Source: Earliella scabrosa (taxonomy: Eukaryota; Basidiomycota; Agaricomycetes; Polyporales; Polyporaceae). From it: a stretch of DNA of 64,000 nucleotides. The notes below the pieces were generated by a model that searched no databases, was not told the DNA's origin, and saw nothing but the letters and a program-made list of their open reading frames with translations. This document shows positions 55,734-64,000 of the stretch, piece by piece. The stretch is taken from contig JABYQQ010000002.1 in assembly GCA_022605405.1 (NCBI GenBank), forward strand, positions 372,001 to 436,000, written 5' to 3'. Made by a program: the position numbers and the translations under genes. How positions within the stretch are numbered: position 1 is the stretch's first letter; every line of letters starts with the position of its first letter.

Positions 55734-57207
55734 ATGCGACTAATGAAATTTCCCCATCTGGGCGTGTTTCTCGCCGTCGAACTCGACACCAAAGCCATGG
55801 TTACCGGCCTCGGTCTGGACGCCCAAGCGCAGGTCGAAGCCGAAAGAATGAAGACTCAAAAGTATATCGTTTGTATCGACACGGTATGTGCCAACGTTTG
55901 TTTTACTCAGACCAAATGTTTACTCTCTGTACTCTCTGTAGCCTGGGGAGCTTCCGACAGGAGATAGCACCTCCTGTTGCTACTTCGTATATCCCGTGGC
56001 CTCCACGCTTCGCCACCCGTCCCCTAAGTTGGGCATCGCTTCGGACATGGTCATACCCATCTCTCCCAACACGGCTCACGCCAGAGGTCGAGATCCTCTT
56101 CGCACTCAAACTCCCTTCCCCTTTCCGAACTGTTACTTCTGGATCGAAAGTCGCATGCAGCTGCGAGTACAAGCGATACCTGGCGGCTTTGATCGACATG
56201 CAAAGCCTGGAATCGAGCTGACCAATGGCTCCCATGTTGATCTGCGTGCCGCTTTCACCCAGGACTTACCTCGCATGCGTGACCAGGCTGACGCATACAT
56301 CGGTCAGTATATGAATTGCTTGTGAAACAGAAACATGTATTCATTGACACGCCATACTAGGCCCTGGTGATGAGCTGCATGACGACACACCAGCTGTTCC
56401 ACCCAACCTTCACGACTATCTAGGCAACCCTCCGACTCCCCCTACGATCACCTCTCTTCAGGGGCCAGCCTCTGAGTTTGATATGTTAATCGCGTCGAAC
56501 GCCTTCAGGTGGGGCCCCGACCCAACAGTGAAGTTCATCCCAATTGTGAACGGTTACTTCGAGCTCCTCGAACATTCCGCTGCACACAGTATCCCCAGTC
56601 CTGTTGGGTTGTGGCAGGAACAGGAGAATATTGGACGGTGAGTATCCAATGCCTTATAGTGTTATTGCGATAGTTTCTTACGAGGAAGTCTGGAAATTTT
56701 TGCCAGCATCATTCAGGCAGGCCTGGCGAAGCGGGATGCTCGGTGTCAACAGCTCTCACGTCGTTTGCCGCCGATTGTCGTGCAACGCGTCCCTCCCCTT
56801 AGCCCGCGCAAGCCCAATGCTGTAGATCCCGAGCATGGGCGTGAAGATGATGAAGCCTGATCTGGACGATTCAAAATTGCTGCCTCCTCGACGCTTCAGA
56901 CTTGAATCCACGCCCGTGAAGAAGAGAACGAGGCGGTCACGCGTGAGCTCTGCGGTGCAATGAACACGGCAAACCAGCGTTTCGGTGCTCTCACAGAAGT
57001 TGGAGCAGGGAGGTTGGGCCGTCGCGGCGCGTTTGCGACGACTCCCAGTCAGACGGCGATCAAGAGGTTAATGAGCTGGTATGTGAGGATGAGGACATCT
57101 CTGATGCTGCGACCAAGTGTGTCCCCTCCATTCCGCTGAGATTCTTGTGTACACACTGATTGTGCTCTAGATTGTCGTACGAGCACGAGTGTCTGCGCCC
57201 AGTGTAA
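55734..57207 (+). CDS. Uncharacterised basidiomycete protein, possible frameshift near the 3' end
   Basis: Not assigned to a family. The start MRLMKFPHLGVFLAVELDTK is followed by AMVTGLGLDAQAQVEAERMK and KYIVCIDT. Later exons give CYFVYPVASTLRHPSPKLGI, DMVIPISPNTAHARGRDPLR and FPFPNCYFWIESRMQLRVQA. They continue IPGGFDRHAKPGIELTNGSH, VDLRAAFTQDLPRMRDQADA and, after an intron, FDMLIASNAFRWGPDPTVKF. After another intron comes QAGLAKRDARCQQLSRRLPP, which reaches a TGA at about 56858. In the next frame coding-like sequence goes on (PDLDDSKLLPPRRFRLESTP, VKKRTRRSRVSSAVQ). An acidic exon (SDGDQEVNELVCEDEDISDA) and LSYEHECLRPV up to the stop at 57205-57207 follow. Either the gene stops near 56860, or a frameshift separates two halves. 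It is hydrophilic with no signal peptide. It lies 84 bases from the hAT-like element. Confidence 0.5.
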
Positions 57208-57659
57208 TCCGCGTCGGACGAGATGTGTGTCTCAAGGTGTTCTCTCGCTTTGCTCGTTGGAACACGTAAACACGAAGTTTGTCGATTGCAATGCATGGTC
57301 GCCGCTTGGACCAATCTCTCTGCTTCCTGGTCAGTCACTTGCCGCCTAATGTAGCTCGCATGCTCCTCCCGTTACGAATGTCTCGATTGCTTCCACGCTC
57401 ATATGAATGCAATGTACGCTTGCGTGGTTTATACTATGTACCAGTAGTACTCTTTATGTCCAGGGCACACATCGCAGACACGTTACAAGTGTCAAACAGA
57501 AGTGATGTTGCAAAACGCGCGCAAACGCAATTACCGTCATGGGCGCGTAGCCCAACACCACCATCGCGCATGCACATTGCTGCTGGTTTGGTGCACGGCC
57601 GTCTCGGTACCGGTGTCGTGGTGGACATACCGGCGCATGATACGATCCAAATGGTCTTC
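57208..57659. other. Intergenic region without a supported gene
   Basis: Reading frames here are short and unremarkable. It may contain further decayed sequence upstream of the duplicated fragment at 57660. Confidence 0.4.
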
Positions 57660-57828
57660 ATCGAAGGCCCGAGGAGGTGTGGAGGCGAGAGACAAGCGTC
57701 ATCACACTCACTACGGATATCCGGTATACACAGGCGGCGAGGGCCGCGAGGCCCAAATCTCTATATTAGTGGAAGCGAGGATCACCTTCCTTGAGCGCGC
57801 TATGTCGGAGTGTATGTCGGCGCACTGA
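57660..57828 (+). pseudogene. HTHYGYP fragment, copy 2 (frame-broken)
   Basis: Nucleotide similarity to 54567-54743 includes the exact 18-mer CACTCACTACGGATATCC, the flanking TCGAAGGC...GAGACAAGC and a later GGAAGCGAGGATCACCT. Translation in the first frame gives ARDKRHHTHYGYPVYTGGEG, but the region matching KQGSPVLRTLF of copy 1 is found only in another frame. An indel has therefore broken the alignment between them. It is read as a decayed duplicate. Confidence 0.4.
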
Positions 57829-57916
57829 TATTGCAAGAGCATGAGAACTACGGATACAGAGTGTATACCACGAGTCCGATGGCCGACCATACATATGCCC
57901 ACTTTGGTCCCTCCAG

Positions 57917-59300
57917 TCAGAAACCTATCGTCATGTTCAGCCCCCCTCGTAACACGCATATAATACCTCGGACACTCACCATTCGGCGCAAAGCCCATAC
58001 GCTGGTTCTCCAGGTCCCACACCGAGTAATAGTGCTTGAGAACCGAGCCGCCGACGAGGTTCAGGCCGTTGAAGAAGTTGATGAGCGTCTGGCACGTGCT
58101 CGGATCGCTCTTGAACGGCCCCACGTTGAGCTCGCTGCTCGGGATCGTGAGGTTGAACGGCACGCCCTGCTGCGAGGTGAATGTGAGGTCGATGACGGCC
58201 GGGAGGCCGCCGATCCGGCTGCAGGGAATGCCATAGGCCCCGGGCTCGGCGGCGAACGGCTTGATGTCCGGCGAGATGAGCGCATACATGGCGTCGGCGG
58301 TCTGCTTGGGGAAGAGGATGTTGGACGTTCCGGAGTCGAAGATGATGTTGCGCGTTTGTTTGAGGATGGTGGAGGTTTTGCCGTTGACGGTGATCTGCGA
58401 CGACGGGACGACCCAGTCTCCTCTGCCGACCTGGTTGGCGAAGACGAGGTCTCCTGTGAGGCCGCAAGTCAGCGGAGTCGCGTGAGGCAGAACAGCAGAT
58501 ACTGACCCTTGAACTTGGTCTCGTCGATTCCACCGAGCAGGAGCTCCGCATTGCCAACGGCCTTCGGCGTCAAGAACATGCTGAATAGCGCTGCGCTTGG
58601 TCGTCAGTGTTATACCTTCATGCACATCGCGACTACGACCACTCACATGGTAGCCCGGCCCTGGTCAGAGCGTCGAAGAAACCCTGGGCACGAGAGCCCA
58701 TGCCTTGAATGCCGATGAAGGGGTCGACATTGAAGGCAGGGGTCTGGTCAATGATTGTGAAGAGCGAGATGCTCGGCACCGCGACATCCCCAATCGTGAT
58801 GGTGTCTGTCCCGCTCCGGAGGGTGAGGACAAACTCGTTATTGGTGACAGGGTCGACTCCGACACCGGTAGAAAAGGAGATGGACGAGATGCGGGTGCCG
58901 CGCACGTACGTCGAGCTACGCGCGCCATCGAATTTGCCCGTCTGAACGCAGGACGTGCATTCGGTGCTCGCGAATTCGAGGGTTGTCGAGCCGGTATCGA
59001 AGACGACACTGACTGGCTGCGGAGGTGTACCAACTATTCATGCATAACCGCTCAATCAATGTATAGCTTTACAGGGCCTTTTGACGTACCAGAAATATTC
59101 CCGAACCACTGCAAGTCCGTCCCTTGGAAGAAGTCATCCAGCGGGACCTCGATAGCGTCCAAAGCGCGTCTGCGGAGACCCGAGAGAAAGCCCTTGGGAG
59201 CCTTACGAGCTTGCAGCGTTATGGGCACCGGTTTGGGGACGGCAGCGACTTCGTGCAACGCAGCGAGAGCGAGGACACCGAGGGCGAGGGCTGTCGACAT
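57917..59300 (-). CDS. Secreted aspartic protease (A1, polyporopepsin-like)
   Basis: Pepsin-family endopeptidase, secreted and active at acid pH. There is a signal peptide (MSTALALGVLALAALHEVAA). The propeptide reads RKAPKGFLSGLRRRALDAIE and VPLDDFFQGTDLQWFGNISG. The first catalytic Asp lies in SVVFDTGSTTLEFASTECTS, with a disulphide pair CTSC. The flap region is about RISSISFSTGVGVDPVTNNE. Then come IGDVAVPSISLFTIIDQTPA, DPFIGIQGMGSRAQGFFDAL and NAELLLGGIDETKFKG. The second catalytic Asp is in TRNIIFDSGTSNILFPKQTA. The C-terminal part has IPCSRIGGLPAVIDLTFTSQ, CQTLINFFNGLNLVGGSVLK and YYSVWDLENQRMGFAPNG. The very end is uncertain: splicing at the GTGAGT after GFAPNG to the acceptor near 57922 would give a short end and a stop at 57917. 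Length is then about 400 residues. A minus-strand TATAAAG lies 75 bases upstream. Confidence 0.92.
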
Positions 59301-59374
59301 CGTTGCTCGACACGAGGACTGCGAGGAAGAGGATGCGCGAGGGTCCTTGAGACCTCATAGAAACCATCTCGCTT

Positions 59375-59381
59375 CTTTATA
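59375..59381 (-). promoter_or_regulatory. TATA-like box of the aspartic protease gene
   Basis: TATAAAG on the minus strand, about 75 bases before the ATG at 59300. Confidence 0.5.
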
Positions 59382-59978
59382 CGCCACGAAAACGCTGGTG
59401 CGGTACGCGCAGCTGCGAGCGAAAAGACCGTTATGGTGCTCGGATGAATGGAGGGCGGGACGCAAATCAATCGTAAGGTGTACCCACAGCATTGATCAAG
59501 TCACGGAGCTCGATGTTGCACTCCATAAAAGGGGTCATGCGGACATCTTCTGAAGTTGCATGCGGGTAGAACGACGACGGTGGGAGGAGAAGTCGGGGGT
59601 CCATGCGAGTGTGGGTGTCGCGGGCTATTCCTGCGTCCACTACAACCGGCGCGGATCCCAGGAAGGACGAGGTGCCCGCATGGCCTTGACCCCGTCGGGT
59701 GGGAGCGCGCCTGTGTTAATATTATTCTCTCTTCTTGCCAGCGAGGACGTCGCGAGCGATACAGGATGGGGCGTGCGCGCAGAGCCCCTGAGGATGTTGT
59801 CGGAGGGAGCAAAGAGCGAGGAGCAGTGCAACTTCAAGGCGCCCATAGCGTCATGCTTGGCCTCCGAGTCCAAGAGTCCAATCTAGCCGAGCTCACCCTC
59901 GTTCACAACGACCGCCATCTCCTCTACGACATCCAAGCGCAATGGGTGAGCGCCCACGGTCTACGACTATACTGATGA
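59382..59978. other. Divergent intergenic region
   Basis: Between the aspartic protease (-) and the hypothetical gene (+). A plus-strand frame just upstream of 59979 (SNLAELTLVHNDRHLLYDIQ, then AQW before a GTGAGC donor) looks protein-like. Its phase does not match the next exon, so it was left out of the CDS. Confidence 0.4.
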
Positions 59979-60593
59979 ATGACGATCCCTGCCCTCCGAA
60001 CAGCCTCTCTCGAGACAATCAGCCTGAACGAGCCTCACCCGCCCGCGGAGAACGCGATCGAGGCGTTCGAGGTCGCCGAGGCCACCATCAAGTCCGAGAT
60101 CCTCAAGTCCCGTCAGCACTGGGACCTGCACGAGCCCAAGATGTGGTCGCGCGCGCAGGGCGTGTCCGACAAGGACCTCGTCGCGTTCACCATCCGCGAC
60201 GACCTCGTGGAGGTCCGCAGCGCGGCGACTTCGTACGGGGCCATTATCCTCGGGAAGATCAGGCTGCCCGCGATCAACGACGAGGAGGGGGAGGGATACG
60301 TGCATGTGCGGTGCGTCTATTGTTGTCTTTCTCTATCCTTGTCATCCCTTCCGGCCCAAGTACTGAAAGTACCGGATGCAGGATCCATGATCCCCCTAAC
60401 AGGGTACGTCGCTCTCGAACGTCCCGCTCAAATAGAATCCTGACTCGACTTTGATCTATGCACTCAGGGCGTCGAGGACGTCACCTTCCACTCTCTGTGG
60501 ACCGACGAGGGCAACCCCGACGAGGACGGCCGTCCGACCACCTGGCGTGCCATCCAGACCCGCGACACCCCGCTCGAGTTCTTCCACGAGTGA
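59979..60593 (+). CDS. Conserved hypothetical basidiomycete protein
   Basis: Function unknown. Three exons (59979-60310, 60382-60403 and 60468-60593) give 159 residues in frame. The protein starts MTIPALRTASLETISLNEPH and continues AENAIEAFEVAEATIKSEIL, HWDLHEPKMWSRAQGVSDKD and LVAFTIRDDLVEVRSAATSY. GAIILGKIRLPAINDEEGEG leads to VHVRIHDPPNR, where a 22-base middle exon supplies IHDPPNR. The last exon reads GVEDVTFHSLWTDEGNPDED and ends TPLEFFHE. There is no signal peptide or membrane helix. The pattern of a V-R-I-H-D-P-P-N core and a short acidic C-terminus recurs in agaricomycete hypothetical proteins. I know of no assigned activity. Confidence 0.6.
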
Positions 60594-61555
60594 AGCGTCA
60601 AGACAGGGGCAGACGCATGTACGATATCGCAGCACAGACTAAACGGAGAGGCAATGTGTGAGTTTGCATCAGCTCTCCCTCTGCCCTGTGTTCGCGTTGC
60701 ATCGAGTATGCTGACCGGACGCTCCGACTGCCAGACTTGTCATATATATTGAACCAATATACCTGTGATCTATCTATGCACGCTGGAGCGCAGCCTGCCT
60801 GTCGCGTTCCCATCGGGAAGGAGAATGCGTCTCAGTGTCTTAGTGCCACGCACCCCGAGACCGTTGCACAAGGATCGGTACGAGCGTTACATCGAAGTTT
60901 CAACACCAGCTTCATCCCAGTATCGACCATACTCCGTTCGGGCATCGTACTCCGAGACGTACGAGCCAGTGGTAAGGGGGAGGGCGGGATCGAAGTTTGA
61001 CCCACAGTGGTCAGTCTCGGTGCGTTTTCAAAGTCTTGCTGGGAAACGACCTCGCCCTACCTGAGATTTCCTGTCTCGCATACCATGAGTCCAATATATA
61101 TTTCACGTAGCTGAATGCGTCGCCATTGTAAATGTGAAGCAGACATCGTAGACCACCGTCATATCTACTCCAATACGCAATCAAGTTACAGTATCGTTGA
61201 TTTGAGCTCGATAGCGGAGGTCGCAGACCAGTCATACTCCAGGGCACGCGAAGGAAAAGCTCAATGAAGCACACCGAAGACGTTGCTCGCAAGCAGCATC
61301 CCGACGACTGGACATGAATTCGTAAACGTATGACAATGAATGGACAGAGGAGGTATGCAGACTAGGGTAACTTCGGTAATGCCAACCGGGATATTCGTGG
61401 AGGATGTGTGTGATGTATCGTCAAGCGCGGAGACGACAGCGGAGCGGCGAGTGGGAAAACGTGCACAGAACACTGAAAGCGACCAATATAAAAGTGTATA
61501 CTAAGTAGACCTTTTCGGGTGATCGGAGCAGTACGCAAACGACGATGCAACACGT
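60594..61555. other. Convergent intergenic region
   Basis: About 1 kb between the hypothetical gene (+) and beta-tubulin (-). No gene is supported. The 61450-61555 end is probably the tubulin 3' untranslated region. Confidence 0.45.
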
Positions 61556-63177
<1,622 letters not shown>

Positions 63178-64000
63178 TCTGAACGACCAACGTCAGCGCG
63201 ACTGATCAAGAAAACTTCGAAGACCGCGCGTCGACGTCCTCCACGTCCTCGACAACGCGATTCCGCGGCTTGCAAAGGTAGAATAGTAGGAAACACACGT
63301 ACATGAGGGATTAGAAGGAGAGCTAGGGGAGGGATGGGTCGTTAGAGGATGGAGGGTACCGGGAGGGGACAAAGTCAAAACGGAAACGCCCTTGAGGTCT
63401 AGGGCTTCTATATTCGGTCGGAGATCGAATCGCTAAACTAAACGTGGCTTCCGCCACCCCCAAAGTCCCTGCTTCGCGTCCAGGTCGCGTCTCTCCGTCG
63501 CGTTTTCCCCGCTTAGCCCTTCTCCGTGATCGTTCAATTGTGTTCCATGCCTGCGCGGCGTTGCAAGTGGTGTAGTACGTGAAAGACAGGATGCTTGCGG
63601 GCTGTGCGAGGTCAGCCAGTCGCAGGGTGGCAGTCGCTATCTCGACCAGACGCCCATTAACGCTCATATCGGACGATACCACGAGGCATTTTGAGTCGCG
63701 TTGAGAGTAACTTCAAAGTAAGTCGGGGTAAGTGTCCCGAGTAAGCACATGGGTAAGCCTGGGTAAGCCTGAGTAAGGCTGCGGACCGGACCCTATTGTG
63801 AGCGCTTGTGTTCGTACCTCTGCGCGGCGCGCCTCTCTCTGCTTGCGCGCACTGCCCACTGCCTCTGGACTCGCTCAACGTTGATCACGTCCGCTGCACA
63901 CCCTCTGCTGCGCTTTACGATCTACTGCTTCTAGCGGTCTTTGCCTTCTCGTCGAAAAAGTTGACCCCGTCGCTGTGCGACATCATCGTCTGCGATGTCC
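63178..64000. other. Beta-tubulin upstream region to window end
   Basis: The promoter and leader of beta-tubulin lie here. No gene is supported. The last 200 bases are C/T-rich on the plus strand, as in a 5' leader of a gene beginning beyond the window. A 10-bp tandem repeat lies at 63751-63780. Confidence 0.45.
63751..63780. repeat. Three tandem 10-bp units (GGGTAAGCCT type)
   Basis: Two exact GGGTAAGCCT units are followed by GAGTAAGGCT, upstream of beta-tubulin. A related GGGGTAAGTG occurs just before (63725-63734). They may be protein-binding repeats, but nothing proves it. Confidence 0.6.

Overview
The window is nuclear DNA of a filamentous basidiomycete, most likely a wood-decay agaricomycete of the polypore type. 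The evidence is dense splicing with short introns (about 50-70 bases, GT...AG), GC-rich coding exons, two members of the agaricomycete-restricted DUF6534 membrane family, a polyporopepsin-like aspartic protease, a fungalysin, and many ordinary eukaryotic housekeeping genes on both strands. Nothing prokaryotic, no operons and no CRISPR were seen. Most genes have several exons, so CDS spans here run from start codon to stop codon and include introns.

Layout, left to right. At 1-4.4 kb lie the 3' part of a DUF6534 membrane protein (+) and an unclassified multi-pass membrane protein (-). At 6.0-9.2 kb are the mitochondrial protease OMA1 (+), a tRNA-Glu (-) and the exosome subunit RRP45 (+). At 9.6-12.3 kb is a large single-pass cell-surface protein (-). 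At 15.2-17.2 kb is an F-box protein (+). At 19.5-21.8 kb are a 2-Cys peroxiredoxin (+), TRM112 (-) and a second, identical tRNA-Glu (+). At 22.2-24.7 kb is a secreted fungalysin (-). At 26.6-30.9 kb are adrenodoxin reductase (+) and a secreted, probably GPI-anchored six-hairpin glycosidase (+). At 31.3-33.8 kb is an AT-hook protein (-). At 35.4-38.4 kb is an OPT oligopeptide transporter (+). At 38.8-39.7 kb is a probably mitochondrial cyclophilin (-). At 42.5-43.7 kb are exons of an unrecognised gene (-). At 44.0-48.8 kb are a small RCR-like membrane protein (+) and an Msb1/Mug8 polarity protein (+). At 49.7-51.9 kb BUD32 (-) and a GNAT acetyltransferase (+) form a divergent pair. At 52.2-54.4 kb is a second, complete DUF6534 gene (-) that had to be assembled from small exons. 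At 54.5-57.9 kb are a hAT-like non-autonomous element, an uncharacterised gene (+) and two copies of a gene-end fragment. At 57.9-59.3 kb is the aspartic protease (-). At 60 kb is a short conserved hypothetical (+), and at 61.6-63.2 kb is beta-tubulin (-).

Several genes can be tied together functionally. Fungalysin, aspartic protease, six-hairpin glycosidase and OPT transporter suit extracellular digestion of protein and pectin-like polymer followed by peptide uptake. OMA1, adrenodoxin reductase and the cyclophilin act in mitochondria. TRM112, BUD32 and two tRNA-Glu genes belong to translation and tRNA modification. The genes are not arranged as a metabolic cluster.

The observations I consider most worth checking are: the beta-tubulin carries Gln rather than Glu at position 198; a 15-base micro-exon encodes the core of the OMA1 zinc motif; the two DUF6534 paralogues share intron positions; there is a 628-bp hAT-like element; a gene-end fragment is duplicated and decayed; and an uncharacterised multi-exon gene lies near 43 kb.
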